In this document: in pieces, positions 33,439-43,309 of the stretch
How positions within the stretch are numbered: the stretch's first letter is position 1
How the letters are laid out: the number at the start of each line of letters is the position of its first letter
DNA from: Gemmatimonadota bacterium
GTDB lineage: Bacteria; Latescibacterota; UBA2968; UBA8231
Assembly: GCA_009840005.1 (NCBI GenBank)
Contig: VXOR01000055.1
Coordinates: 37,069 to 101,068 of the forward strand
Length of the DNA stretch: 64,000 nucleotides
Direction: 5' to 3'
The notes under the pieces: model-generated
What the model saw: only the letters and a program-made list of their open reading frames with translations
The model's database searches: none
What the model was told of the DNA's origin: nothing
Translations under genes and position numbers: made by a program

Positions 33439-33807
33439 ATGATTCGGGAATACAGCGTAGTCAAAATGGCAGATAACGCCGGGGCCCGCACAGGTCGCTG
33501 CATTCGCGTACTCGGCGGCTCTCGCAAGCGCTATGCCAGCATTGGCGATCTGATCGTAGTCGCCGTCCACGGCGTAGCGCCGAACGGACCTTTAGAAGAA
33601 GGGCAAGTGGTCAAGGCCGTAGTCGTGCGGACCAAGAAGGAATATCGCCGGCCCGATGGCTCTTATATTCGCTTTGATGACAACGCGGCTGTATTGGTCA
33701 ACGACGATAAGGAGCCAACAGGTACTCGCATATTTGGTCCTGTGGCCCGCGAGCTGCGCGAAAAGCAATACATGCGCATTGTATCGCTGGCACCCGAGGT
33801 AGTCTGA
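33439..33807 (+). CDS. rplN: Ribosomal protein uL14
   Basis: 122 residues beginning [17 protein letters not shown], with [20 protein letters not shown] at the end. It forms intersubunit bridges. First gene of the spc segment here. Confidence 0.98.
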   Translation: MIREYSVVKMADNAGARTGRCIRVLGGSRKRYASIGDLIVVAVHGVAPNGPLEEGQVVKAVVVRTKKEYRRPDGSYIRFDDNAAVLVNDDKEPTGTRIFGPVARELREKQYMRIVSLAPEVV

Positions 33808-33818
33808 GGAAGGACGCA

Positions 33819-34136
33819 ATGGACATTCGCAAAGACGATACAATACAGGTCATAAGCGGCAACGACAAAGGGCGGCGCTCGACGGTACTTAGCGTGTTTA
33901 AGGATCGGGAGCAGATCATCGTCGAAGGCGTGAATATGCGCAAACACCACACCCGCCCCACATCGCGCGATCCCCAAGGGGGTATCATTGAGCGCGAGGC
34001 ACCCATTCACGTTTCCAATGTCATGATCGTCTGCCCCAAGACTGACCTACCAACGCGCATCGGTCACAAAAAATTGGACAATGGCAAATGCGTGCGCGTC
34101 TCTGTGCGCAGCGGCGAAATGATTGATCCAGAATAA
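33819..34136 (+). CDS. rplX: Ribosomal protein uL24
   Basis: 105 residues with an N-terminal KOW motif (DTIQVISGNDKGRRSTV) and the RKHHTRPTSRDPQGGI segment. It is an assembly initiator of the 50S subunit. The stop is 3 bases before rplE. Confidence 0.98.
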   Translation: MDIRKDDTIQVISGNDKGRRSTVLSVFKDREQIIVEGVNMRKHHTRPTSRDPQGGIIEREAPIHVSNVMIVCPKTDLPTRIGHKKLDNGKCVRVSVRSGEMIDPE

Positions 34137-34139
34137 GCC

Positions 34140-34685
34140 ATGTACGAAGCCAGACTCAAAAAACACTACCGAGAAGAGGTGCTGCCCCAGCTCAAGACCC
34201 GCTTCTCATTTAAGAACGACATGCAGGTACCGTGCCTGCAGAAGGTCATCGTCAATATGGGTGTCGGTGAGGCAGTGCAGGAGCCTAAAGCGCTTGAAGG
34301 TGCGGTGTTCGAATTGACGACGATCACCGGTCAAAAGCCCGCCATCCGCCACGCCAAGAAGGCGATCTCAAACTTCAAGTTGCGCGTCGGTATGCCGGTC
34401 GGCTGCATGGTCACCTTGCGGGGGGGGCGCATGTACGATTTTCTCGACCGCTTGATCAGTTTCGCCTTGCCGCAGGTGCGAGATTTTCGCGGGGTTCCTC
34501 CTAGAAGCTTCGACGGACGCGGCAACTACAATCTAGGCATCAAGGAGCAGATCATATTCCCCGAGATCAACTACGATATGATCAACCAAGTCCGGGGCAT
34601 GAATATCACCATCGTCACCTCGGCCAAAAGCGACGAGGAAGGCCGAGAGTTGCTCCAGTTGTTGGGCATACCCTTTAGTCAATAG
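34140..34685 (+). CDS. rplE: Ribosomal protein uL5
   Basis: 181 residues. The start [17 protein letters not shown], core [16 protein letters not shown] and [18 protein letters not shown] are diagnostic. L5 carries 5S rRNA with L18. Confidence 0.98.
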   Translation: MYEARLKKHYREEVLPQLKTRFSFKNDMQVPCLQKVIVNMGVGEAVQEPKALEGAVFELTTITGQKPAIRHAKKAISNFKLRVGMPVGCMVTLRGGRMYDFLDRLISFALPQVRDFRGVPPRSFDGRGNYNLGIKEQIIFPEINYDMINQVRGMNITIVTSAKSDEEGRELLQLLGIPFSQ

Positions 34686-34703
34686 AGTTGGAAGAACCTG
34701 CTA

Positions 34704-34889
34704 ATGCCAAAAAAATGCTTGATAGCCAAAGCGCAGCGCAAACCCAAGTTTTCCTCGCGAGCCTATACCCGTTGCCACCGCTGTGGGCGTCCGCGTGCAG
34801 TATATCGCAAGTTCGGACTGTGCCGCATCTGTTTTCGCGAGTTGGCCCTCAAGGGCGAGATTCCGGGTGTTAGCAAAGCAAGCTGGTAG
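34704..34889 (+). CDS. rpsN: Ribosomal protein uS14, zinc-binding (type Z)
   Basis: 61 residues, the short type with CHRCG and CRICF as the zinc ligands. With zinc-type bL33, bL36 and uS4 also in this cluster, the visible set is entirely of the zinc-binding form. Confidence 0.97.
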   Translation: MPKKCLIAKAQRKPKFSSRAYTRCHRCGRPRAVYRKFGLCRICFRELALKGEIPGVSKASW

Positions 34890-34907
34890 TAGGTTGGAGA
34901 AATCAAT

Positions 34908-35306
34908 ATGAGCATGACAGATCCCCTAGCGGATATGTTGACCCGCATTCGCAACGCTTGTAGCGCCAAGCATTCGAGAGTTGACGTGCCCGCCTCTAAG
35001 CTGAAGCGCGAAGTGGCTCGCGTATTAGCCGAGTCCCGTTTTATCGACAACTTCGCTTTTATCGAAGACGGCAAGCAGGGCATTTTGCGGCTCTATCTGC
35101 GCTACGATCAGAATGACAATAGCATCATTCGCGGGCTAGAGCGCGTTAGCAAGCCCGGATTGCGCCAATATGCGAGCAAAGCCGATATCCCGCGCGTGCT
35201 CCGCGGCCTAGGCATCGCCATCATTTCCACTTCTAAGGGAGTGATGACGGATAAACAAGCGAGGATGAACGGCGTAGGCGGCGAAATCCTCTGTAGCGTC
35301 TGGTAA
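34908..35306 (+). CDS. rpsH: Ribosomal protein uS8
   Basis: 132 residues, starting [15 protein letters not shown] and ending with the [20 protein letters not shown] motif. S8 binds 16S helix 21, and in E. coli also represses the spc operon. Confidence 0.98.
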   Translation: MSMTDPLADMLTRIRNACSAKHSRVDVPASKLKREVARVLAESRFIDNFAFIEDGKQGILRLYLRYDQNDNSIIRGLERVSKPGLRQYASKADIPRVLRGLGIAIISTSKGVMTDKQARMNGVGGEILCSVW

Positions 35307-35331
35307 ATGAAGCCACTGGGAGAATGTTAGA

Positions 35332-35889
35332 TTGTCGCGCATAGGCAACAAATCCCTTCCCCTACCGCAGGGCGTTGAAGTCGCATTGGCTCCTGCCAAG
35401 GTCTCCGTAAAAGGGCCAAAGGGCCAGTTACAGGTGCCGTTCGTCGCTGAGTACCTCGCTGTGGCTCAGCAAGACAGCGTTTTAACGGTAACGCGGAAAA
35501 GCGAAAGCAAACAGGCTCGCTCCCTACACGGATTGACCCGAACCTTGATCGCCAACGCGGTCGAAGGAGTCTCCGAGGGTTTTTTCAAGAACTTGGATCT
35601 ATTCGGCGTAGGGTACCGGGCTGAGGTCCAAGGCAAACAACTAGTTCTCCACGTAGGTTATTCGCATCCAGTGATCTACGAGGTGCCCGAGGAAATCCAA
35701 GTCGAAGTGTCCCCAGGTGCGGGTGGGGCACAAGCCCGCATCGTCGTCCGGGGCATCGACAAGCAACTCGTGGGTCAGGTGGCCGCCGATATCCGTTTCA
35801 AACGTCGCCCGGAGCCCTACAAGGGCAAGGGGATCCGCTATGAGAACGAGACCATTCACTGGAAACAGGGCAAGGCGGCCGTAGGCTAA
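35332..35889 (+). CDS. rplF: Ribosomal protein uL6
   Basis: 185 residues from TTG 35332 (GGGAG about 10 bases before). SRIGNKSLPLPQGV at the start and RRPEPYKGKGIRYENE at the end are typical. Its stop overlaps the rplR start by one base. Confidence 0.97.
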   Translation: MSRIGNKSLPLPQGVEVALAPAKVSVKGPKGQLQVPFVAEYLAVAQQDSVLTVTRKSESKQARSLHGLTRTLIANAVEGVSEGFFKNLDLFGVGYRAEVQGKQLVLHVGYSHPVIYEVPEEIQVEVSPGAGGAQARIVVRGIDKQLVGQVAADIRFKRRPEPYKGKGIRYENETIHWKQGKAAVG

Positions 35890-36263
35890 TGAAAAACAAA
35901 AAACATTTGGTAGAGAATCGCCAGCGGCGTCAGCGGCGGCGACACCGGCTGCGCAAGATCGTCTCCGGTACGCCCACGCGTCCGCGCATGGTGGTGCATC
36001 GTTCCTTGCGCCATATCGAGGTGCAGCTAGTCGACGATGTGGCGGGTCATTCCCTTTTAGGGCTTTCGACTCAGTCTCAAGAGCTAAGGGAACGGCAGTT
36101 TGACAGTCGCGTGGCGCAAGGGCATGAGATTGGCAAAATGATCGCTGCTAAGGCGCTCGAAGAAGGTATTGAGCAGGTCGTCTTTGACCGCGGCGGATTT
36201 CTCTATCACGGGGTAGTTAAAGCCGTGGCCGACGGAGCGCGGGAAGCTGGCTTGAATTTCTAA
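35889..36263 (+). CDS. rplR: Ribosomal protein uL18
   Basis: 124 residues with a strongly basic N-terminus ([29 protein letters not shown]) that binds 5S rRNA and a C-terminal [24 protein letters not shown]. The start is coupled to rplF by TAATG. Confidence 0.96.
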   Translation: MKNKKHLVENRQRRQRRRHRLRKIVSGTPTRPRMVVHRSLRHIEVQLVDDVAGHSLLGLSTQSQELRERQFDSRVAQGHEIGKMIAAKALEEGIEQVVFDRGGFLYHGVVKAVADGAREAGLNF

Positions 36264-36274
36264 GGGAGAACGGC

Positions 36275-36808
36275 GTGGCGAAAACAGATAATAGTAAAGC
36301 GAAATCCGATCCCAGAGGTACAGAGCTGAGCGAAGTTGTCGTCCAAAACAGCATCAAGCGAGTTTCGCACGTGCGCAAGGGCGGTCGGCGCTTCAGCTTT
36401 AGTGCAATGGTCGTAGTTGGCGACCGCAATGGCCGAGTGGGATTTGGTGCTGGCAAGGCCGGCGAGATCGCCGAGGCCATACGCAAGGGGGCCGAGGCGG
36501 CCAAAAAGAACGTCTTTGAAGTCCCGGTGACTGATGGGACCATACCGCATGAAGTCGTCGGGGCCTTCGGCGCAGCCAAAGTCCTTTTTAAGCCGGCTAC
36601 TCCAGGAACCGGAATCATCGCCAGCGGTGGCACCCGTATCGTACTGGAGTTGGCCGGCGTCCACGATATTCTGACCAAATCCCTCGGGTCCAACAACGTG
36701 CAGAATTCAGTGAAGGCGACTGTCAAAGCACTGACGCAACTGCGCAGTGCCGAGATGATCGCTCGAGAACGCGGGGTGCCGGTGGAATCGCTCCGCGCTT
36801 GGGATTGA
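36275..36808 (+). CDS. rpsE: Ribosomal protein uS5
   Basis: 177 residues from GTG 36275. The double-stranded RNA-binding part contains [21 protein letters not shown], followed by the C-terminal [21 protein letters not shown]. It contributes to decoding accuracy and the mRNA entry site. Confidence 0.97.
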   Translation: MAKTDNSKAKSDPRGTELSEVVVQNSIKRVSHVRKGGRRFSFSAMVVVGDRNGRVGFGAGKAGEIAEAIRKGAEAAKKNVFEVPVTDGTIPHEVVGAFGAAKVLFKPATPGTGIIASGGTRIVLELAGVHDILTKSLGSNNVQNSVKATVKALTQLRSAEMIARERGVPVESLRAWD

Positions 36809-36814
36809 TAGCCA

Positions 36815-36997
36815 ATGAGACTGGTCATTACGCAGCGGCGCAGTGCCATCGGCCGTGCCAAAGGTCAAAAGGCGACGATCGCGGCTTTGGGAATCAAGCG
36901 CCTGTATCAACAGGTCGTCCACGACGACACACCGCAGATCCGGGGTATGATCGCCAAAGTCAAGCATCTGGTTTCAGTTGAGGAAGTAGCAAATTAA
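36815..36997 (+). CDS. rpmD: Ribosomal protein uL30
   Basis: 60 residues: LVITQRRSAIGRAKGQKATIAALG is the family start. It lies 6 bases after rpsE. Some phyla lack rpmD; it is intact here. Confidence 0.95.
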   Translation: MRLVITQRRSAIGRAKGQKATIAALGIKRLYQQVVHDDTPQIRGMIAKVKHLVSVEEVAN

Positions 36998-37010
36998 GCG
37001 AGAGCGTGCC

Positions 37011-37460
37011 ATGCGTCTAGAAAACATAAAATGCCCTCCGGGGTCTAAGCGGAACCGCAAGCGGTTGGGGCAAGGGCCGGGTTCGGGGACGGGCAAGACC
37101 GCAGGCAAAGGCCACAAGGGTCAGCGGGCCAGGTCCGGTGCTAGACGCGGTAACCGCGTTGGGTTTACCGGCGGTTCGCTGCCGCTGTTTCGCCACATCC
37201 CCAAGGTGGGTTTTTCCAACCACAAATTCAAAACGATCTATCAGGTCGTCAATCTGCGGGATCTCGAAGAGCGGGGACTCAGCGGAGAAGTCGGGCCAGA
37301 GCAAATGGCGGCTGCCGGATTGATCGCCAAGCCATCAGGGCTACTGAAAGTCCTAGGCGAAGGGGAACTGAGTCAGCCTCTGACGGTCAAGGCGCACAAA
37401 TTCTCCGCCGCGGCAGCAGAGAAAATTGTCAAAGCGGGCGGCCAAGCCGAGGTGATTTGA
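37011..37460 (+). CDS. rplO: Ribosomal protein uL15
   Basis: 149 residues with the Gly/Lys/Arg-rich N-terminus (RNRKRLGQGPGSGTGKTAGK) and the GFTGGSLPLFRHIPKVGF core. It ends in TGATG shared with secY. Confidence 0.97.
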   Translation: MRLENIKCPPGSKRNRKRLGQGPGSGTGKTAGKGHKGQRARSGARRGNRVGFTGGSLPLFRHIPKVGFSNHKFKTIYQVVNLRDLEERGLSGEVGPEQMAAAGLIAKPSGLLKVLGEGELSQPLTVKAHKFSAAAAEKIVKAGGQAEVI

Positions 37461-38803
37461 TGCAATTGGTGCAGAGTTTCCAAAACTGCTTCAAAATTCC
37501 CGATTTGCGGCGTCGCATCCTCTTCACTTTAGGGCTTTTGATCGTCTATCGCATCGGTGGTCAGATCACGGTCCCCGGCGTCGAGTTGGTCGTGCTCAAA
37601 GAGTACTTTGAAAGCGCCGGCAACACTCTCTTTGGGCTGTACGACATGTTCGTGGGTGGTGCCTTTACCCGTGGGACGATCTTCGCTTTGGGCATTATGC
37701 CCTATATTAGTGCCTCAATCATTTTGCAATTGCTAGGCGCGGTTATTCCCTACTTCCAGAAATTGCAGCGCGAAGGCGAAGAGGGGCGCAAGAAAATTAC
37801 TCAGTACACGCGCTATGGTACGGTCTTTCTAGCGGCTGCTCAATCCTACGGCGTCAGTTTTTTTATTACCAGCATCAAGGCCCCGTACTCGGGTCAGCCA
37901 GCCGTTGCCGACCCGGGCATTGGCTTTACGCTAGCGACCATGCTGACGATTACCACTGGCACGATCTTTATCATGTGGTTGGGCGAGCAGATCACGGAGC
38001 GCGGTATTGGCAACGGCATTTCCCTGATCATTTTCATCGGCATCATCGCCGAATTGCCCTACGCGATCAATCAGGAATACAATCTCTTTATCATCAACCG
38101 CGGTTTCAGCAAGAATATCATTGAAGAGCTCCTCCTCATCGCGCTCATGTTTGCCGTAGTGGCCTTTGTGATCTTGCTGACTCAGGGCTTGCGCAAAATT
38201 CCCGTGCAGTACGCCAAGCGCGTCGTCGGGCGTCGGGTTTACGGCGGCCAGACCACGCACATTCCGCTGCGGATCAACACCGCGGGCGTGATTCCGATCA
38301 TATTTGCCCAGTCGATTATGTTTCTGCCCGGTACGATCACGCAGATGTTCCCAGGCCATGAATTCATGCTGGCGATTGGTTCGTTTTTCTCGACCGAATC
38401 CATGTTTTATTGGTTTATCTATGGGCTAATGATCATCTTCTTTTGTTATTTTTATACTGCCATCGTCATGGATCCCAATCAGCTCTCTGACAACATGAAA
38501 AAGCACGGGGGATTCATTCCTGGCGTCCGTCCTGGTCCCCGGACTGCCCAGCACATTGATGGCATTATGACGCGCATTACTCTGCCAGGCTCTATTGCCC
38601 TCGCTATGGTAGCCATCTTTCCTTTCTTCGTCACCAGGCAATTCAACGTGGCTCCTTCTTTTGCCCAGTTTTTTGGTGGGACGGGGCTTTTGATCGTCGT
38701 TGGCGTGGCTTTAGATACTTTGCAGCAGTTAGAGTCTCAGCTAATGACGCGCCACTACGAGGGATTTATGAAGCGAGGCAAGATCCAGGGACGCCGCGGT
38801 TAA
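37460..38803 (+). CDS. secY: Preprotein translocase subunit SecY
   Basis: 447 residues and ten membrane spans, starting at ATG 37460, which overlaps the rplO stop in TGATG; the in-frame TTG 37457 is the alternative. It has the plug region after TM1, YQLMIRGGQ-like gating segments, and the cytosolic loops [26 protein letters not shown] and [14 protein letters not shown] that meet SecA and the ribosome. Downstream adk, map and infA, common in other genomes, are missing; rpmJ follows after 20 bases. Confidence 0.98.
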   Translation: MQLVQSFQNCFKIPDLRRRILFTLGLLIVYRIGGQITVPGVELVVLKEYFESAGNTLFGLYDMFVGGAFTRGTIFALGIMPYISASIILQLLGAVIPYFQKLQREGEEGRKKITQYTRYGTVFLAAAQSYGVSFFITSIKAPYSGQPAVADPGIGFTLATMLTITTGTIFIMWLGEQITERGIGNGISLIIFIGIIAELPYAINQEYNLFIINRGFSKNIIEELLLIALMFAVVAFVILLTQGLRKIPVQYAKRVVGRRVYGGQTTHIPLRINTAGVIPIIFAQSIMFLPGTITQMFPGHEFMLAIGSFFSTESMFYWFIYGLMIIFFCYFYTAIVMDPNQLSDNMKKHGGFIPGVRPGPRTAQHIDGIMTRITLPGSIALAMVAIFPFFVTRQFNVAPSFAQFFGGTGLLIVVGVALDTLQQLESQLMTRHYEGFMKRGKIQGRRG

Positions 38804-38823
38804 CCTCACTTGGAGCGAGTACC

Positions 38824-38940
38824 GTGAAAGTTAGAGCATCCGTCAGCAAGCGCTGTAACGAGTGTAAAATCGTCCGTCGGCACGGGGTCGTGCGCGTTAT
38901 ATGCAAGCGCAATCCCCGCCACAAACAGAAGCAAGGCTGA
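38824..38940 (+). CDS. rpmJ: Ribosomal protein bL36, zinc-binding form
   Basis: 38 residues from GTG 38824: [20 protein letters not shown], then a third Cys and a His ([13 protein letters not shown]), the Cys3-His zinc site. It lies between secY and rpsM as usual. Confidence 0.95.
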   Translation: MKVRASVSKRCNECKIVRRHGVVRVICKRNPRHKQKQG

Positions 38941-38951
38941 GGAATAACACT

Positions 38952-39332
38952 ATGGCGCGCATAGCAGGTGTAGATTTACCCCGCGACAAGCGGGTTGCCA
39001 TCGCATTGACTTATATCTTTGGCATTGGGCACACAACGGCCAGTCGCATCGCCTCTCAGGCGAGGATTGAGCCCCAAACCCGCATCAACGAATTGAGCGA
39101 AGATCAGGTCAGCAGTTTGCGCTCGATCATTGAGGTCAGCCACAAGGTCGAAGGTAGTCTGCGCGGCGAAACCACCATGAATATCAAGCGGCTGATGGAC
39201 ATCGGCTGCTATCGGGGCTTGCGGCATCGCCGCGGGCTGCCGGCCAACGGCCAGCGCACCAAGACCAACGCCCGCACGCGCAAGGGGCCGCGGCGAGCCA
39301 TTGCCGGCAAGAAAAAGGCCCCAGTTAAGTAG
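38952..39332 (+). CDS. rpsM: Ribosomal protein uS13
   Basis: 126 residues from ATG 38952; the open frame extends back into rpmJ without a ribosome site. [25 protein letters not shown] and [25 protein letters not shown] are diagnostic. S13 contacts the P-site tRNA. Confidence 0.98.
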   Translation: MARIAGVDLPRDKRVAIALTYIFGIGHTTASRIASQARIEPQTRINELSEDQVSSLRSIIEVSHKVEGSLRGETTMNIKRLMDIGCYRGLRHRRGLPANGQRTKTNARTRKGPRRAIAGKKKAPVK

Positions 39333-39358
39333 ATAACCCAAACGGAGAGGATTGACCT

Positions 39359-39745
39359 TTGCCGCCCGAAAGACGCAGACGCAAGAAAGCAAAACAGGTA
39401 GAGGCTGTGGGCGTGGCGCATATTCTGGCTACGTTCAACAATACGATTATCACTCTTACCGATACTAAGGGCAATGTGATTTCTTGGGCGACCCCAGGAA
39501 AAATGAGCATCAAGGGCAGTCGCAAATCTACGCCCTTTGCCGGCCAGGTCGCCGCTGAAAGGGCCGCTCAAGAAGCCATGAATATGGGATTGCGCCGCGT
39601 GGAGGTCTGGGTCAAGGGGCCGGGGGTAGGGCGCGAGTCCGCCATCCGCGCTTTGCAAAACGCCGGGCTCGAGATTTCCGCCATCCGCGACGTGACGCCC
39701 ATGCCGCACAACGGCTGTCGGCCGCCCAAGCGTCGCCGCGTTTAG
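39359..39745 (+). CDS. rpsK: Ribosomal protein uS11
   Basis: 128 residues from TTG 39359 with GGAGAGG upstream. It has [14 protein letters not shown] and the C-terminal [17 protein letters not shown]. It forms the platform of the 30S subunit with S21 and 16S. Confidence 0.97.
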   Translation: MPPERRRRKKAKQVEAVGVAHILATFNNTIITLTDTKGNVISWATPGKMSIKGSRKSTPFAGQVAAERAAQEAMNMGLRRVEVWVKGPGVGRESAIRALQNAGLEISAIRDVTPMPHNGCRPPKRRRV

Positions 39746-39761
39746 AGGAGCTAACTACGTT

Positions 39762-40388
39762 ATGAGCAGGCATACAGGTCCCAATTGTCGCTTCTGCCGC
39801 CGGGAAGGAGCTAAACTCTTCCTCAAGGGCGAGCGCTGCAATCTCGAAAAATGCTCCTTTGAGCGGCGTAGCTATGCCCCGGGCCAACACGGTCAGGGCT
39901 TGCGGCGCAAGCAGTCCGACTACAGCGTCCAGCTACGGGCCAAGCAAAAACTAGCTCGGCTCTACGGAATCCGCGAAGGCCAGTTCCGAGGCTATTACAA
40001 GGAGGCGTCGCGCGTGCCGGGCGTTAGTGGCGAAAACTTGTTGCGCCTGTTAGAGCGCCGCCTCGACAACATTGTCTATCGGCTCGGTTTCGCGCCGTCG
40101 CGCAAGGCCGCGCGTCAGCTAGTGCGCCACAACCACATCGTGGTAAACGGCAAACGGGTTAATATCCCTTCCTACCTGACCCGGATGGGCGATGTGGTGC
40201 AGGTCGCCGAACGCAGCCGCCAGCTAGAAGCCATTCACGAATCGCTGCGGCGCTCGCGGGAGACTGTGCCTTGGTTGGCCATAGATAAGGTCAACCTGAC
40301 TGGGACTGTAGCAGAGATTCCTAGCCGCGAAGACATCCCCACGGTTGCCGAAGAACAATTGGTCATCGAATTTTATTCTCGCGTCTAA
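39762..40388 (+). CDS. rpsD: Ribosomal protein uS4, zinc-binding form
   Basis: 208 residues. The N-terminus has the C+ pattern: CRFC, then C and C in ERCNLEKC, followed by RSYAPGQHGQ. The S4 RNA-binding domain (RLDNIVYRLGFAPSRKAARQLVRHNHIVVNG) is intact. It begins 30S assembly; in E. coli it represses the alpha operon. Confidence 0.97.
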   Translation: MSRHTGPNCRFCRREGAKLFLKGERCNLEKCSFERRSYAPGQHGQGLRRKQSDYSVQLRAKQKLARLYGIREGQFRGYYKEASRVPGVSGENLLRLLERRLDNIVYRLGFAPSRKAARQLVRHNHIVVNGKRVNIPSYLTRMGDVVQVAERSRQLEAIHESLRRSRETVPWLAIDKVNLTGTVAEIPSREDIPTVAEEQLVIEFYSRV

Positions 40389-40431
40389 AGATTTACTCCG
40401 CCCAATCCATCAAGGGGCAAGAGGCTAACGT

Positions 40432-41448
40432 ATGAAATTAGAAGGTCTCCAGATGCCGAAGCTGGCCGAGGTCGAAAAAGAAAGCCTCAGCGAGACGTAT
40501 GGCATGTTTATTGTCCAGCCACTCGAGCGCGGTTTTGGCGTTTCTATGGGGCACGCACTGCGCCGCGTATTGCTGTCCTTTATCCAAGGAGCCGCGATCA
40601 AGCAAGTCAATATTGAAGGCGTGCATCACGAATTTTCCATAATTGAAGGGGTGCGCGAGGATGTGCCGGAGATCGTGCGCAACTTCAAGGAAGTGGCACT
40701 TCGCTATAGTGGCGAAGAGGATCGCGTCTTGCGCGTCGAGCGCACGACAGCAGGAGCCTTGGTCGCCAAGGATATAGAAGTGGACCCCAGTGTCGAGGTT
40801 CTGAATCCAGACCTACACATTGCCACCTTGGATAAAGGGGCTTCTCTGAAAATGGAACTAACGGTTGGCTGCGGTCGCGGCTACCTGTTCGCCGAGGAGA
40901 ACAAAATCCCCGAGCAGCCCATTGGTGCTATTCCTCTCGATACGAACTATTCGCCGGTTCTCAAGGTCCACTACGATATCGAGAACGCACGCGTCGGGCG
41001 GCGCACTGACTACGACAAGCTGATTATGGAAGTCTGGACCGATGGCTCAGTTCATCCCGAAGATGCCATGTCCCAAGCCGCCCAAATCCTGACTGAACAC
41101 CTAAACCTTTTTATTAGTTTTACAGAAGAGCCCGAAGGTACTGAGGAAAAGGAAGTTGACGAAGAGGCCAAGAAGATCGTTCAACTCTTGCAAACGCCCG
41201 TTGAAGAGATTGAGTTGACGGTGCGCTCGGCCAATTGCCTCAAAGCCGCAGGGATCACCCATCTCAGGGACTTGGTGTCGCGCACGGAGGCCGAGATGTT
41301 GCAATATCGCAACTTCGGCCGCAAATCGCTCAACGAGTTGCAGAAAATACTCGAGGAAAACAATCTTAGCTGGGGTATGGACCTGACTCCGTACGACGGC
41401 ATTGAGATCGACCAAACAGCGGACAATTCGCTGGCGGAAGAATTCTAG
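40432..41448 (+). CDS. rpoA: RNA polymerase subunit alpha
   Basis: 338 residues. The N-terminal dimerisation domain contains [21 protein letters not shown] linker of Glu/Lys residues follows, then the alpha-CTD ([24 protein letters not shown]...[10 protein letters not shown]) that binds UP elements and activators. Flanked by rpsD and rplQ as in other bacteria. Confidence 0.98.
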   Translation: MKLEGLQMPKLAEVEKESLSETYGMFIVQPLERGFGVSMGHALRRVLLSFIQGAAIKQVNIEGVHHEFSIIEGVREDVPEIVRNFKEVALRYSGEEDRVLRVERTTAGALVAKDIEVDPSVEVLNPDLHIATLDKGASLKMELTVGCGRGYLFAEENKIPEQPIGAIPLDTNYSPVLKVHYDIENARVGRRTDYDKLIMEVWTDGSVHPEDAMSQAAQILTEHLNLFISFTEEPEGTEEKEVDEEAKKIVQLLQTPVEEIELTVRSANCLKAAGITHLRDLVSRTEAEMLQYRNFGRKSLNELQKILEENNLSWGMDLTPYDGIEIDQTADNSLAEEF

Positions 41449-41450
41449 CC

Positions 41451-41867
41451 ATGAGACACGGAAAAAGAATAGCTAAACTGGGACGCACGGCTCCGCATCG
41501 CAAAGCCATGTTGTCCAACATGATGGTCTCGCTTTTTATTAACGAGCGCATCACCACCACCCAGACGCGTGCTAAAGAACTCAAGCGCACGGCCGAGCGG
41601 GTGCTGACTTGCGCTAAGAAAGGCGACTTGCACGCCCGTCGCCAAGTGTTGCGCGTCATAGCCGACAAGCAGGTGGTCGCCAAGCTGTTTGACGAACTGG
41701 GCCCGCGCTACAAAAGCCGCAACGGAGGCTATACGCGCGTGATCAAATTGGGTCCACGACGCGGCGACGGGGCGTTTATGAGCATCGTCGAGCTTGTGGA
41801 CCGCCCTGGAGTAACTGCAGAAGAAGCGCAGGAGGCCACAGAAGAGGCCCAGCAGGCCGAAGAATAA
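41451..41867 (+). CDS. rplQ: Ribosomal protein bL17
   Basis: 138 residues: [20 protein letters not shown] at the start, with a 20-residue acidic/Ala/Gln tail ([15 protein letters not shown]) beyond the usual core. It closes the ribosomal cluster, two bases after rpoA. Confidence 0.97.
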   Translation: MRHGKRIAKLGRTAPHRKAMLSNMMVSLFINERITTTQTRAKELKRTAERVLTCAKKGDLHARRQVLRVIADKQVVAKLFDELGPRYKSRNGGYTRVIKLGPRRGDGAFMSIVELVDRPGVTAEEAQEATEEAQQAEE

Positions 41868-41894
41868 GGTGGGCGTCCAAAGGGGTAGTAGCAC

Positions 41895-41938
41895 ACGCGG
41901 GGCAAGATGGTCATCATCTTGCCCCGCGTTGCATTTTA
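41895..41938 (+). terminator. Strong intrinsic terminator of the ribosomal cluster
   Basis: A perfect 15-base stem (ACGCGGGGCAAGATG, 41895-41909, with its complement at 41915-41929), a five-base loop, then TGCATTTT. It separates rplQ from rlmD. Confidence 0.9.
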
Positions 41939-41950
41939 GATAGAGAGCAC

Positions 41951-43309
41951 GTGAAACGAGGAGATCGCATCGAGGTCGAAGTCACCGCGCTTACCATCAA
42001 GGGCGACGGGATGGCTTCCGTTGGGCACCGCGAGGTCGTCGTGCGTCAGGCTGTTCCTGGAGACCGGGTTGCCGCCCGAGTCGTCAAGAAGCGCAAGGGG
42101 CGATACGAGGCCGAGGTAGAAGAGTTCCTCGCAGAGGGCTACAAACGCCAAGAACCTCGTTGCGCCCATTTTGGACGTTGCGGTGGCTGTCGCTGGCAGG
42201 AATTGCCGTACGCGGCCCAACTTGCCGTCAAGGAGCAGATGGTCGCTAGCGCATTGGCGACTAGTGGGCTAGCGCTGCCGGCCGCTGCGCCGATTCTGCC
42301 CAGTCCGACCCCCTTTTTCTATCGCAACAAAATGGAATTTTCCTTTGGTGCGGATCGCGCGGGCTTGCTGCAACTGGGCTTGCACGTACGCGGGCGTTTC
42401 AATTGGATATTCGATGTTGAAGAGTGCCATCTACAGTCTGACACTTCCAACCGCATCGTCGGAGCGGTCCGCCGCATCAGCCAAGCGTTGGGTCTGAGCG
42501 CGTACGACCTGAAACGGCACCAAGGGCTGTTGCGCTTCTTGGTCGTCCGCGAGGGCAAGCGGACCGGGGAAGTAATGGTCAACCTCGTCGTGTCCGCGTA
42601 TCCCGACCTAGGCGTCCAACAGCTCGCCGAGCAATTATTGGATGCTGTACCTGAAATTGATGTTTTACTCGTCACCTTACACACCGGCAAGGCCCAAGTG
42701 GCAGCCGGGGAGCGCGAGTTTGTGCTCAAGGGAAGCGGGCGCATCACCGAAGTGTGCGCTGGCCTCGAATTCGACATTTCTCCCCAGTCCTTTTTTCAAA
42801 CAAATTCGCTGCAAGCCGAGCGGCTCTACGAGGTCATAGCCCGCGTGGCCGGGCCGCAAAAGGCGGTGTTAGATTTGTACTGTGGCACCGGCAGCATCAG
42901 CCTGCTGTTGGCGCGCCAGTCCCAGTTTGTGTTGGGCATCGAAGTGGTCGCTGAAGCAGTGGAGGATGCCAAGCGCAACGCCGTGTGCAATCAGATAGAA
43001 AACTGCGAGTTTATGGTCGGCGCAGCCGAGGACATACTGGGGGAATTGGCGGTACAAGGCCAGCATTTTGACCTAGCCGTCGTCGATCCCCCGAGACCTG
43101 GAATCCACAAAAAAGCGCTGGCTGGTCTGTGCGCGTTGGCACCGCCGCGCATTATTTACGTCTCCTGTAACGTCCATGCGCTAGCCGGTGATTTGTGCGC
43201 CTTGGGCGAGGCTGGATACGGCGTCCGCAGCGTGCAACCCGTAGATATGTTTCCCCAAACGCCGCACTGCGAAGTGGTCGTCGAGTTGTGCAAGCAGGTC
43301 GCTCCGTGA
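41951..43309 (+). CDS. rlmD: 23S rRNA (uracil-C5)-methyltransferase, RlmD/RumA family
   Basis: 452 residues from GTG 41951. It has an N-terminal TRAM domain, then four Fe-S cysteines (CAHFGRCGGC and the later EECHLQ), then the SAM-dependent fold with LDLYCGTGSISL, VDPPRPG and the catalytic Cys in YVSCNVHALAGDL. The family methylates U1939 (RlmD) or U747 (RlmC), or T-loop U54 in TrmFO-independent relatives; the exact target is inferred. Its stop overlaps the next start in GTGA. Confidence 0.88.
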   Translation: MKRGDRIEVEVTALTIKGDGMASVGHREVVVRQAVPGDRVAARVVKKRKGRYEAEVEEFLAEGYKRQEPRCAHFGRCGGCRWQELPYAAQLAVKEQMVASALATSGLALPAAAPILPSPTPFFYRNKMEFSFGADRAGLLQLGLHVRGRFNWIFDVEECHLQSDTSNRIVGAVRRISQALGLSAYDLKRHQGLLRFLVVREGKRTGEVMVNLVVSAYPDLGVQQLAEQLLDAVPEIDVLLVTLHTGKAQVAAGEREFVLKGSGRITEVCAGLEFDISPQSFFQTNSLQAERLYEVIARVAGPQKAVLDLYCGTGSISLLLARQSQFVLGIEVVAEAVEDAKRNAVCNQIENCEFMVGAAEDILGELAVQGQHFDLAVVDPPRPGIHKKALAGLCALAPPRIIYVSCNVHALAGDLCALGEAGYGVRSVQPVDMFPQTPHCEVVVELCKQVAP

